Origin: Gigaspora margarita
Taxonomy: Eukaryota > Glomeromycota > Glomeromycetes > Diversisporales > Gigasporaceae
DNA: 64,000 nucleotides
Direction: 5' to 3'
Assembly (NCBI GenBank): GCA_009809945.1
Contig: WTPW01000086.1
Location: 172,714 to 236,713 of the forward strand
Shown here piece after piece: positions 24,051 through 35,600 of this stretch. The position numbers and the translations under genes are program-made. The notes under the pieces are model-generated. The model searched no databases. It saw nothing but the letters and a program-made list of their open reading frames with translations, and was not told the origin of the DNA. Position 1 is the stretch's first letter; each line of letters begins with the position of its first letter.

Positions 24051-25993
24051 ATAGTGCTTCTAAGTCCAATTAGGGTATGCAGTCTATCTGAGTTTGAATA
24101 TATTTATATAAATTATTTGGTGCTAAAAAAAGTTTAATTAATGCATGAGGTTAGAATTAATTAATAAAATTTTGTGAATTATAAGATTTTATAAAATTTT
24201 ATTAATATAATTCAATGAAATCTTATAATTTACAAATTTTTATTAATTAATTCTAACTTTATACACTAAGTAAATTTATTAAGAAACTAAAATTACATCA
24301 AATCAGCAGAATTATTTTTATTTTACTTGAAATTTAGAGAATAGATATATAATTTTGGAGTTTTGATCAAAAAGTCAAATTCAAGTATCTATTTTTCAAA
24401 TTTCAAGTAAAATAAAAATAATTCTGCCAATTTAATATATTTTTAGATGTTAAATAAGTTTTCTTAGTGCATTAAATTAAATTAAATAGGGAAATCTTGT
24501 GAATCATAAGATTTTATAGAATTTTATTAATAGAATTCTATGAAATCTTATGATTCACAAGATTTTACTAAATAATTCTAACTTATGCACTAAGTAAACT
24601 TGTGCAGCACCTAAAAATATATCAAAGTAGCAGAATTGTTTTTATTTTACTTAAAATTTGAAGAATAGATTTATAATTTTGATTTTTGATCAAAAAAGTC
24701 AAATTTAAGCACCTATTCTCCAAATTTCAAGTAAAATAAAAACAATGCTATTATTTTAATATACAGTCAGACCCCCCAAGTGCACACCCCTTGGGACCAT
24801 AGTGAAAAAAATGCAAAATGTGCACTTAGAGAGATTAAATTTTATAATTGTTATATAAGTTGGGACCAAGTGGAGGCATGCATATTAGAGGGGTTTTCAT
24901 ATACTGTGCACTTAGAGAACGTGCACTTAGGGGGTCTGACTGTATTTAGATTCTGAACAAGTTTACTTAGCACATTAAGTTAGAATTAATTAGTAAAACT
25001 TGTATATTATAAGATTGTATAGAATTTTATTAATAAAATTTTATAAAATCTTATAATTCACAAGATTTTAGAATTAATTAGTAAAACTTGTATATTATAA
25101 GATTGTATAGAATTTTATTAATAAAATTTTATAAAATCTTATAATTCACAAGATTTTAGAATTAATTATAGCTTAATGCACTAAATAAACTTGTTTAGCA
25201 GCTAAAAATATATCAAATTAGCAGTATTGTTTTTTATTTTACTTGAAATTTGGAGAATAGATGCTTAAATTTGACTTTTTTGATCAAAAATTCAACATTA
25301 TGCATCTATTTTTCAAATTTCAAATAAAATAAAAACAATTTTGCTAATTTGATGTATTTTTAGATATTTTACTACTTTACTTAGTGCATAAAGTTAGAAT
25401 TAAATAGTGAAATCTTGTGAATCATAAGATTTTATATAATTCTATTAATCAAATTCTATAAAATCTTATAATTTACAAGTTTTTACCAATTAATCTTAAA
25501 TTAATATACTAAGTAAACTTATTTAGCACCTAATAATATATTAAATTGGCAGAATTGTTTTTATTTACTTGAAATTTGGAGAAAAGATGCATGAATTTGA
25601 TTTTTCGATCAAAAAAATCAAAAATTATGCACCTATTCTCTAAATTTCAAGTGAAATAAAAAATCTACTAATTTGATGTATTTTTAAGTACTAACTAAAT
25701 TTACTTAGTGCATAATATTAGAATTAATTAAAAAATTTAGAAATTATAATTTTATTAATAAAATTCTATAAAACATTTCAATTTACAAAATTTTATTAAT
25801 TAATTCTAACTTCATGTACTAAGTAACTTGTTCAGCACTAAAAAATATATACAAATATATTTGGATTAGACCAATTTACAGAATTTGGACCAAACTCAGA
25901 CCAAACTCAGACTTGATAAAAAGTCTGAATATAAAAGTCTTAGATTTAGACTTGACTAAAGTCTGGTTCAGGTCCAATCTGTAGGAGCACTAT
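24051..25993. mobile_element. Palindromic-satellite element, complete copy (1.94 kb)
   Basis: The left end ATAGTGCTTCTAAGTCCAAT and the right end (reverse complement ATAGTGCTCCTACAGATTGG) form terminal inverted repeats. Between them lie four to five tandem units with a period of about 325 bases. Markers of CTAAGTAAA(C)TT type lie near 24268, 24592, 25190 and 25515. Each unit consists of two palindromes, one centred on TTTTGATCAAAA and one on TTTTATTAATAAAATT. The right flank of the array is a GGTCC/GGTTC-type tail, as at 430-605. An 86-bp local duplication lies at about 25069-25155, and a MITE is nested at 24764-24942. No transposase is present, so it is non-autonomous. Confidence 0.75.
24764..24942. 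mobile_element. pogo-like MITE family M1, copy nested in the palindromic element
   Basis: Termini CAGTCAGACCCCCYAAGTGC match on both ends with one difference over 22 bases. TA flanks both sides (24762-24763, 24943-24944). CAGT-type termini with TA targets fit pogo/Tigger-related elements. Because it interrupts one 325-bp palindrome unit cleanly, it inserted after the array formed. It is the best preserved of four copies here. Confidence 0.85.
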
Positions 25994-27127
25994 GACCAAT
26001 AAAAAATGTGATTTTAAAAAAGTATTTTTCTTAATAAATTGGTTTAAAAAAGTTTTATAAAATGTGATATAACTATACTATTAATGTGATTATATTTAAT
26101 ATTAAAAAAAACAACTATATAAAATTGTGTAATTATATAGAGTTTGTGATTATATGGAAGGTGATTATATAGGAGGATGACTGTATTATTACATGAATAC
26201 CAATTATATCAATATTTAATATAAATTTTCAGAAAGCTAAACTCATTATGATGATAATATAAGAAAATTACTTAACAAATCTTTAGTTATTTTAATTTTA
26301 AATTTTAGTGCTATATCTTAAAATTTTATATTGAAAAATTTTATAGTGAAAAATTTTTCAATCTATAAATTTACTAAATTCACTATAGCAAAGAAGAATG
26401 ATATATCATATATACTATATTAGAGTTTGGAACTAGTTTTATTTTCTTATATTAAAACCAGATTTAGCATAAGAAAGATAAAACTGGATCCAAACTCTAT
26501 ACAATATTTATTTATTATTTAAATATTTGAAATATTAATGACTTATTTAAAACCTAAATATACAAGCTAGATCAAACCAATAATATCTCCAACATTAAAT
26601 TAAAAACCACAAATATTACATTGTTTTTTTTTAAAAAAAAGATATAAAGAAATTGTCTTATTTTTATGAATAACTTAGCTTTGTTTATATATTTTAGTTA
26701 AATAATTTATATTTTTATTATTTTATCATTAATAATTTTAAATATATAATTAAAATATAAAAATTAACAAATAACTAAAAAAATTATAAAAGTATAAGTG
26801 TGAGAAAGAAAATAAGAGAGTGAATAAGTATGAGAAAGAGAGAGTTAAAGTAAAAAAGAGAACGAGAAAGAAAGAAAGAAAAAGAGAGAAAAAGAGAGAA
26901 AAAGAGAGAGAGAAATTTTTTCTATTTGAGAACATAAAAAAATTTTTGAGAACATTAAATTAAATAAATATGCTCTCATGAGAACATAAATTTGAAACCA
27001 GGTTTCCAATACTGGTTGCAATACTCAAACGAAATTTAATAATGTTGAATGTGTCGACATTGTGATTATAAAATTATCTGTAGGACGAGTATTACATGTT
27101 ATAAAAATAGCTTCTATGTCGAAACTA
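25994..27127. other. AT-rich spacer with a MITE end and a polypurine tract
   Basis: A solitary MITE end (GTTTGTGATTATATGGAAGG...GGATGACTGTA) lies at about 26138-26190. A polypurine GAGAGAAAAAGAGAGAAA tract lies at 26800-26912 and produces a spurious minus-strand frame. Otherwise nothing is recognised. Confidence 0.5.
26422..26499. repeat. 78-bp hairpin (AGAGTTTGGAACTAGTTTTA)
   Basis: AGAGTTTGGAACTAGTTTTA and TTTTCTTAT pair with ATAAGAAAGATAAAACTGG and ATCCAAACTCT. It is related to the ends of the inverted-repeat candidate at 6849-7681, so it is probably an internally deleted member of that family. Confidence 0.6.
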
Positions 27128-27415
27128 TCGTAATTTACCGTGCAAGGTACCCGGGTACGATTTAATTTCACGTGGTAAAAAATTTGATTCGTACCCCCGG
27201 GTACCTTGTATGGTGGGGGGTACGTTGTGTGGGGGGTACGTTGTGTGGAGCGTAATATTAGCCCATAGGTAAAAAAAAAATTATTATTAGTAAATCAGCC
27301 TTGATTTGTACCCGGGTACCTTACAAAACACCACAACAAATAGCCTTGAAATATACCTGGTACAAATCAAGGGGGGGTACCGATCAAAGGGGGTACCTTC
27401 CGCGGTAAATTACGG
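27128..27415. mobile_element. MITE family M3, CpG-rich copy
   Basis: Termini YCGTAATTTACCGYG...AAGGTAC are matched in reverse at the right end, with TA on both sides. The interior contains several GTACCCGGGTAC/GGGGGTAC motifs and the phrase TTATTATTAGTAAAT. A second copy lies at 42918-43185, where nearly every CpG has become TpG or CpA. This copy therefore appears younger or is protected from methylation decay. Confidence 0.85.
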
Positions 27416-27888
27416 TATAACTTAATCGAATCGGCTGAAAATAATTCAGCCAATTTTTATTAGGTGTTCCAGAATTTATGATAACAGATGTAACTCGTTG
27501 CAAATCTAACTTTTACGTAGCAAAATTGAGAAGAATCATGGTGATAACGATTTATAATATTCGAGAGACCAACGTCTTGTGATGAGTTTTGGCCGTCTCC
27601 AATAGTAGCTTATTGTAATCTTTGTAACGTAAATGAATTATAAGTAATGTGAAGAAAACTATATACTTTTGTTTATTATATATATATATATATGTTGTAC
27701 GTCAGAATGGTTTTTATGGATTCGAATCAACTTAAGTAAATTCTAAATACAACATTAATTCTGAATCCACTTAGCTTATATTTAATTTTGAAATTAAAAG
27801 TGGTTGAATTCAATTTATGCAACAATGTATTTCAAAGTTACTTGTACATATATTCGCTAGCTGCATCATATTATCACAAGCGTGATTG
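27416..27888. other. Spacer, CpG-retaining, nothing recognised
   Basis: Unique-looking sequence with an (AT)n run at 27680-27693. The compositional change from the CpG-poor left side begins just before this block. It may be the 3' region of the minus-strand gene remnant that follows. Confidence 0.35.
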
Positions 27889-28528
27889 TTAGTATGACAG
27901 CTGCTTCACAAGACATTTGTGCCTTTTACCTTTGCAGTTATTTTTTTCACATTTACCTTTACAACTACATTTTATTTTACCTATTTGTGATATCAATTGT
28001 GCAATTTCAAGAACCTGACTTGCTTCCGATTCGGTAATATTGTTTTCTAATTTTAACGCACGAATACGGAACATAACAGTATTTCTGAATGATCTAAATT
28101 AAAAAAAATTGGTCTTTTTTTAATTTAAATTTAAATTTTTTTTAATTAACATAACCACATCCCATAGTTTTTAAGTACCATATGCTTTAAAAAATCTTGA
28201 TCTAAGCTACAAACAATGTGTATGTCATCTATTCTGTCAGCCGGATATACTGAAAAATTTTACTCAACTTTAATAAGTTACAACACAGGATTTGTCAATA
28301 TTCCAAGATTTCATAACTAATGTTTTTTTTTGGCTCAATAACAATCCTTTGCTTTTCCGATAGTTGTGTTTGACGGATCTTGTAAAACTTTAATACAGAA
28401 ACCATAATCTTTTCATGTAATGAAAGTTTTACTAAATCGATTAGCAAACTTGCCATCGAGAAATTTGTTAAGTAAACTTTCGCATGCATTGCAGGATAAA
28501 ATATACAGTATTCTCGTAAGTTAGTCAT
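27889..28528 (-). pseudogene. Remnant of a spliced gene ending in a Cys-rich module, transposase-associated type
   Basis: On the minus strand the first segment (28528-28295, 77 codons) begins MTNLREYCIFYP. A likely intron (donor GTTATG near 28320, acceptor TTTTTCAG near 28256) leads to YPADRIDDIHIVCSLDQDFL. A second intron ends TTTAG near 28100. The last segment gives SFRNTVMFRIRALKLEN, then EASQVLEIAQLI and a Cys-rich CSCKGKCEKNNCKGKRHKC, ending near 27889. Cys-rich CxCxxxC modules of this sort end several fungal transposon-derived proteins. Joining the second and third segments at canonical sites creates a stop, so the gene is probably broken or my splice choice is wrong. The sequence keeps CpGs and a stronger protein-like texture than the other pseudogenes. 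Confidence 0.45.
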
Positions 28529-28856
28529 TTTTAAAATATTTACTATATAATCGATTTTACAAATTAAAAAAGATTTGCAATTTTTTTTTTTTTTTTTTTT
28601 TTTACTTTTTATATAAAATTATTTTAGTGATTTGATAGCGATTAATTAATTGCGTTAATTCTTATTAAATGGAATTCGAATTCTCTAGCCAACTGAGTCA
28701 GTTTAGAATTCCATTTCAACTTAAGTTGTATTAGAATCCACAAAAATTCCATTTTGACATACGACGTATATATATATCAAAACTAAACTTTTTATTACTT
28801 GGACACGAATACTAGATTGATAAACAGATTATAGAAGATATAATCATCTGAACAGT

Positions 28857-29007
28857 GATGTTCACTTCCCATCACCGAAAGTTCATTTAGCCGACATCAC
28901 ATAAGGTTATTGTTAACGTTTTATTAGTTGCAGGATATAATTTTAGTAAATTTTCATCTGACGTGATGTCAACTAAAATGAGCTGTCGGTGAAATGATTG
29001 TTGAAGT
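28857..29007. mobile_element. Foldback MITE related to the one at 22387
   Basis: CACTTCCCATCACCGAAAGT and TCATTTAGCCGACATCAC pair with GTGATGTCAACTAAAATGAG and CTGTCGGTGAAATGATTG. It uses the same iterated TTCACTGACA-like vocabulary as 22387-22690, but CpGs are intact. The 68-codon minus-strand frame across it is incidental. Confidence 0.6.
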
Positions 29008-29323
29008 AATACCAATCCCAATTGAATGAGCAAGTGCGCGTATACGGTTGTCACCGAGTTGTATTGATTAAAGGTATAAATGAGTTTCAACAAGTTTGCT
29101 GTTAATTAATATACTTAAGTAATAGCACTTTATAAATAATAATTTTTAGCATCTGCTTGAAGTTGCAACTTCAGTCACCTGAAGATGCTAAATGATGCCA
29201 AATTTCAGTCAGTGCAATTACAGACGTTGAATAAATACGATAGCTGATAATCAAGACTTTGTTACGTTGTACATACCTACACTATAATTCAATCACTAAA
29301 GTATTACGTAAATCAACGGTCGT

Positions 29324-30353
29324 GCGTTTTGCAAAAAGGTGTGTCCTTGTGATTTCGTGTTGAGATTTTGAGTTAAGTTTTCTGTAAATTAAGTAGAGTA
29401 GATTAGTGGTTACAAAAGAAGTGACTTCTGCAGATCATAAAGCTATGTAAAAATTGCATATTCTATCAGATTTTTGTTTCTCCAAATTTTAAAAATTTCC
29501 GATAAATATAGACGTTATTATTGCTGTTAGTAAAAAAGTATAACCCTATGATTTTTATGATGATGGTCGAGGGAAATATTTGAGATTCTAGATTATCTAT
29601 TAATCTTATTTTCTATCAATTATGTTCTATAACATATCTTTATACTCGTTGAAATCTGTAAAGTTCTCTTAGAACCGGAAATCGACTGATTTCCCGGGAT
29701 TTTACGGTCATGATGTAGATTTCCCACAAAAACATTATAGCGCTTTGCAAAAAGATGTGACCGGTGATTTTTTTAATGATGATAGCTGAGAATCACTAAG
29801 ATTCCAGATGTTATGGTTTCGATTGGTTACATTGAAATTTCTTTGAAATCGGTTTAAATCTTAAAATTTCACGACATTGTAATCTGCAGAGGTCACATCT
29901 TTTTGCAAAGCGCAATAATCAATGAGTTTACCCCCTAACGTGACTTCACCCCTAACCCTAAAGAGTTTCATTGGGTTTCATTGGATAAAAATCACGGGGT
30001 AAAATTTTTTGTGGGAGAGCTACCACAGCTGTCATTATCTGCAGAGGTCACATCTTTTGTAAACGGCAATGGCTGAAAAAAAAAAAATATTATTATTATT
30101 ATTACAGCAGTTTTCAAAAATGTGTGAACAGCGATTTCCATATGCACATGTGGGAATTCGGAGAATCTTGAAATTTAGCTCAATAAAATTACATAAAATA
30201 TTATTAGAACGGGTCTTGGAAACTCGTGAAATCCTGGAAATATCGAGAATTTTCCCAGTTCACACCTTTTTGAAAACTGCTATTACTATAAATCAAATAT
30301 TTCCAACCATCATAAACAAGAAAATCACAAGGTCACACCTTTTTAACAAAGCG
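29324..30353. mobile_element. Nested MITE complex with GCGYTTTGCAAAAAG termini (family M5)
   Basis: The outer left end (GCGTTTTGCAAAAAGGTGTG, 29324) pairs with the outer right end (CACACCTTTTTAACAAAGCG, 30334-30353). A compact inner element at 29740-29913 has near-identical termini (GCGCTTTGCAAAAAGATGTG on the left, CACATCTTTTTGCAAAGCGC on the right). A further right-end remnant GGTCACATCTTTTG lies at 30047. An internal ATGATTTTTATGATGATGG arm at about 29550-29590 is inverted at 30285-30330. The core includes CTAACCCTAA near 29952. So copies of the same family inserted into each other. CpGs are retained. Confidence 0.7.
29740..29913. mobile_element. Inner copy of MITE family M5 (174 bp)
   Basis: Perfect termini over the first 20 bases (GCGCTTTGCAAAAAGATGTG and its reverse complement) make this the freshest-looking foldback in the window. 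It lies wholly inside the larger element at 29324-30353. Confidence 0.8.
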
Positions 30354-30592
30354 TAATAGTATTTTTTTTACGTACAGTATATTTGGTTTGGAAATTTTTA
30401 AACCCAAAAAATCCGCCAATTTCTTGTTTACATGACATCATAATCTGCAGATTTGAACAAAATCGATTTTTCGAAGACTTACTAAAAACATATAACGACC
30501 ATGTCGTACAAGAAAATTTATAACAATACGTATCGATATCTATAAATAAATCTGGTATTGTATTGAGGTTTTGCGTAATACTATAATGCTGT

Positions 30593-30637
30593 ACTATTGT
30601 AATACTGTAATACTGTAATACTGTAATACTGTAATAC
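30593..30637. repeat. Microsatellite (TAATACTG)n
   Basis: About five and a half units of TAATACTG in a row, with decayed units just upstream. Confidence 0.85.
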
Positions 30638-30639
30638 AA

Positions 30640-32415
30640 ACTTTAATAGTAACTAAGCCCTTCTTTTCAAGTAAATTTTGCTACGTAATAGATGACCAAT
30701 ATTCGAACCATGAATGAAATTTTTTTCGGTTCTTGGACTGGTCTGAATCGGTTTAGACTAATAATTTTAGTAGCTAAAAATTTCGAAAATTCAGCCAATA
30801 TTGTAGCATTTCGGGATCGGTTCTATTAGGACCACGGCTGAACCTACTGGATCAATGAAACCTTATTTATTTATATCCCATCGAAATTAAACAATCACAT
30901 ATATATATACCTACACATATATATAGTGTATATATATATATGTCAGTTCAAAGTTAAAAACTTCGGTTAACAACATCACCAAAAAAATTAAACAATCAAT
31001 TAAATGCCGAATTAAGTCGCATGTTTTATATAGACCAATGGAAAAATATGTTTGTTTAAAATTCTCACACTAATTCAGGTCAAGAAAAATATTTGATATT
31101 AAAAACTTGTTAATTAATTCGATCAACTCTGTTAGAATCTCTTAGACTAAACTTTAATAGGAAATTAATTCGTCATAATAGATTAGCCAATCTAAAAATA
31201 GATTATTGGTTTTGTTTGTCTTAACAAAGATTTCACTGCGAACGATTTAACACTATATGTATTAACAAAATTTTTAATTTTGCAGCAGTTTTCATAAATT
31301 CTGGGACAAAACTGAATGATTGCTAATACAGTAATAACCGAATCGATAACATATACCAACTTATCTATTTGCAATAACTCTACACGTACTTACGTACGTA
31401 ATAATTTATAATCTTTTGCCACTATACCAAATCTCGGAAGTTTCAGGGGCTTCAAAATTTCGGAAGCTTTGGAAATAAGTTTTAGAAGTTTCGGATGTTT
31501 CGCCTGAACAAAATAGAATTCATTTTAGGCCAAAACAATAATTACAGTACAATGACTTTTTTTTTCTTATCAAGATTTCACAAATTAAATATGTAGTAAA
31601 TATAAGTAATTTGGATAACAACGTACAAAAGATGACAAAGATGCATAATTTAGTCATGACTATAATCTAAAACGCCATTAAGTTAGACTCAAATAACATC
31701 ATTATTGAAGTTTAGGCGAATAAAATTGACCAATATTACATTCATTTCATTTAACAATAATTTAGTTCTTTCCAAGGAGTAACTACGGAAATAATGCACT
31801 CACGTCAATTATGCAAGATTCTTTTGTACAAACCAAACTGACAATCAATAACAATACTAATTATGGCTAAAATATAATGACGTAATAAATTAAATGAAAT
31901 TTACGGTAAAAATCTACGGTAATATATTTACTTAAATAATAACAATAATAATAATAAAGTTTCGTGTTATGATTAAATAATTTTTTTTACAATTAACCCA
32001 AATTCGTTTTAATTATATAAAATTTTGATTCAAAGTGGACTTATTTGGAGATTTGATACCATATTTGTATATGTAATGTTTCATTAAAAAGAAAAGAATT
32101 TCTTGTTATTTCAAAAGATTATCAAATAATGACTGATATATATATAGATATTCTTAGATTTATTTAAAAAAAATTTTTTTTATTCGTTTATATAAATAAA
32201 ACAAAAAAAGAAAAACTGTGTTTGTTTAAAATTTCGGAAAAGACTTTTATAATACCCATTTCGTTAGAGAATATGCAATATGTAAAGTACTGTACTTAAA
32301 TATAAATATTTTATGCATATAATGATGTACATAATACATGCATGCATCTATTAAAATTATCCCTACATAAAAAAAATTAAATAGAAATTTTTATTAAGAA
32401 ATATTAAATTTTCAA
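30640..32415. other. Intergenic region upstream of the SLR gene
   Basis: Mostly unique sequence that keeps CpGs. It includes a GGTTC/GGTCTGAATCGG-type fragment at about 30700-30860 resembling the tail of the palindromic element, an (AT)n/ACACATATATAT run at 30898-30940, and a CACGTACTTACGTACGTAAT motif at 31383-31402. The 60-codon minus-strand frame at 31192-31374 has no visible support. No other gene is seen. Confidence 0.4.
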
Positions 32416-32580
32416 GTACGTACGACGTAATTTCCGTGTTCAAATTAAAAATAATATTACTATATTGATCTAAGGATAAAAGTATAAACGATAGTAAATC
32501 ATGATCTGTTATGTTAATGAACTATTTAAACTTTACGTACTCACATATAGTACGTAACTGCACGAACGTACCGTACGTTA
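32416..32580 (+). promoter_or_regulatory. ACGT-core cluster upstream of the SLR gene
   Basis: GTACGTACGACGTAA lies at 32416-32430 and four ACGT cores lie at 32535-32578 (TTACGTAC, GTACGTAAC, AACGTACC, GTACGTTA), 50-95 bases before the start codon. ACGT is the palindromic core of many bZIP sites. In DNA this AT-rich and otherwise CpG-poor, the clustering looks non-random. Regulatory function is inferred from position and density only. Confidence 0.35.
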
Positions 32581-32620
32581 CTTTTTAGATGTACTGTATT
32601 TACGAATTACGAATCAATTC

Positions 32621-32638
32621 ATGATTAATGATATTTGA
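32621..32638 (+). promoter_or_regulatory. Five-codon upstream ORF overlapping the SLR start
   Basis: An ATG at 32621, seven bases before the SLR start and in another frame, opens MINDI and stops at TGA 32636-32638. If the transcript starts upstream, scanning ribosomes would meet this ATG first, so it could lower or regulate translation, or force use of Met32. Confidence 0.35.
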
Positions 32639-35600
32639 TTTTAAAAAAAAAAAAATTTTAAAGTTCATTTTAATTATTATAGTTAAATTATCACAAACAT
32701 TTGCATGCTTATTTAAAACAATGTTGAACGATAAATTAATACCAGATATTCATAATAGATTTCTTTGTCAAAAACAAAATGATATAAATGATATTGATAC
32801 GGGGATAGCTGATGAAATGAATAAATGGGGTTATAATTATCAAAAAGGTATTGCTGGTGTTGAAAAAGATGATCATAAAGCATTTATATATTATCAAATA
32901 TCTGCTACTATGGGTCATTCTAATGGAAATTATAATCTTGGTAATTGTTATTATTATGGAATTGGTGTTAAAAAAGATGATCATAAAGCTTTCACTTATT
33001 ATCAAAAATCCGCTGAAATGAATAATATTAATGGTACTCTTAATACTGGTGTTTGTTATCATAAAGGTATTGGTGTAGAAAAAGATGAATATAAAGCTTT
33101 TATTTATTATAAAAAATCCGCTGATGCAGGTGATGTTAGTGGAATGTATAATGTTGGTTATTGTTATGATAGAGGTATTGGTGTTAAAAAAGATGAAAAT
33201 AAAGCTTTTATTTATTATCAAAAATCGGCTCATTTAGGTCATGTTGGTGGTATAAATAATGTAGGTTATTGTTATAATGAAGGTATAGGTGTTGAAAAAG
33301 ATGAAAATAAGGCTTTTATTTATTATAAACAATCGGCTGATTTAGGTCATGCTAAAGGAATTTATAATGTTGGTTATTGTTATCAAAATGGTATTGGTGT
33401 TAAAAAAAATGTACATAAATCTTTTACTTATTATAAAAAATCCGCTGATATGGGTCATACTGGTGGAAATTTTAATATTGGTTATTGTTATCAAAATGGT
33501 ATTGGTGTTAATCAAGATGATCAAAAAGCTTTTATTTATTATTTAAAATCTGCTAATATGGGTCATATAGAAGGAATGTTTAACGTTGGTGAATGTTATT
33601 ATTATGGAATTGGTGTTAAAAAAGATGATCAAATGGCTTTTACTTATTACCAAAAATCTTCCGATAGAGGAAATGCTAAAGCAACGTTTAGTGTTGGTGT
33701 TTGTTATTATAACGGTATTGGTGTTGCAAAGAACGATCTTAAGGCATTCATCTATTACAAAAAATCCGCTGAATTAGGTAGCATTTACGGAACTTATCAT
33801 GTTGGTTATTGTTATGATGAAGGAATTGGTGTTAAAAGGGATGAACAAAAGGCCTTCGTTTATTATCAAAAATCCGCTGATATGGGTCATCAAGATGGAA
33901 TAATTTGCGTTAGTTATTGTTATCTTCATGGAATTGGCGTTGAAAAAGATGAATCTAAAGTATTTGATTATTATCAAAAATCTGCTAATAAGAATCAAGC
34001 TATAGGATTATATAATGTTGGTTATTGTTATCAAAATGGAATTGGTGTTCAAAAAGATGAATATAAAGCGTTCATTTATTATCAAAAATCTGCAGAAAAA
34101 GGTCATATTATTGGAACTTTTAATGTCGGTTATTGTTATCAAAATGGAATTGGTATTGGAAAAGATAATAATAAAGCTTTCATTTATTATCAAAAATCCG
34201 CTGAAATGGATCATCCTGATGGTGCTTTTAGTCTTGCTAATTGTTATTATTACGGAATTGGTACTGATAAAAATGATCATAATGCCTCCATTTATTATCG
34301 AAAATCTTCTGATTTAGGCCATGTTGAAGGTACATATAACGCTGGTATTTTTTATTCAAAGGGAATTGGCGTTAAAAAAGACGATTGTAAAGCATTTATT
34401 TATTATCAAAAATCTGCTAATATGGGTCATGTTAGTGGAACTTATTATGTTGGTTATTGCTATTTTTATGGAATTGGCATTGAAAAGGATGAACAAAAAG
34501 CATTTATTTATTATAAAAAGTCTGCCGAAATGGGTCACTCAAGAGGATTATATAACGTTGGTTATTGTTATCTTCATGGAATTGGTGTTGAAAAGGATGA
34601 GCATAAAGCAATTAGTTATTATCAAAAGTTTGCTAATACACAAAAATCTGGTAACGCTGGTAACGCTGGTAATGCTGATATTGGTTATTCAGATGGATTA
34701 AATAAACTTGGTTTTTGTTATCTTCATGGAATTGGTGTTGAAAAAGATAAACGTAAAGCATTTATCTATTATCAAATATCTGATCAAATGGGTAATGCTA
34801 ATGGAACTTTTAACCTTGGTAGCTGTTATCTTCATGGAATTGGTGTTGAAAAAGATGAATATAAAGCATTTATTTATTATCAAAAATCTTCTGAGATGGG
34901 TCACGCTGACGGTTCTAATAGTCTTGGTATTTGTTATCAACAAGGAATTGGTGTTAATATAAATTATTATTATGCCTTCTTTTATTATCAAAAATCCGCA
35001 AATATGGGAAATATTAATGGAATATTTAATCTTGGCGTTTGCTATCAAAATGGGTTTGGTGTTGAAAAAGATGATCAGATGGCATATATTTATTATAAAA
35101 AATCTGCTGATATGGGTAGTGCTAAAGGTTCATATAATGTCGGTGTTCATTATCAACATGGAATTGGAATTGAAAAAGATGAACATATGGCGTTTATTTA
35201 TTATCAACAATCTGCTGATCTTGGTTATGCAGTCGGCATATATCGTGTTGGTTATTGTTATCAAAATGGAATTGGTGTTGAAAAAGATGAAAATAAAGCA
35301 TTTATTTATTATAAAAAATCGGCTGAAATGAATTATATCGATGGAATAAATGATGTTGGTTATTGTTATCAAAATGGAATTGGTGTTGAAAAAGACGAAT
35401 ATAAAGCATTTAGTTATTATCAAAAATCTGCTAATATGGATCATGCTGGTGGATTATATAATGTTGGTTATTTCTATCAACATGGAATTTGTGTTGAAAG
35501 GGATAAAAAGAAAGCATTCATTTATTATCAAAAATCTGCCGATTTGGGTAATGCTAATGGGATGAATACTATTGGTTATTGTTATCAAAATGGAATTGGT

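Noticed and set aside
26750..26935. 61-codon minus-strand hydrophobic frame
   Set aside because: It is the complement of a GA-rich polypurine tract, giving an FSLFFSLFLSF pattern; it is simple sequence.
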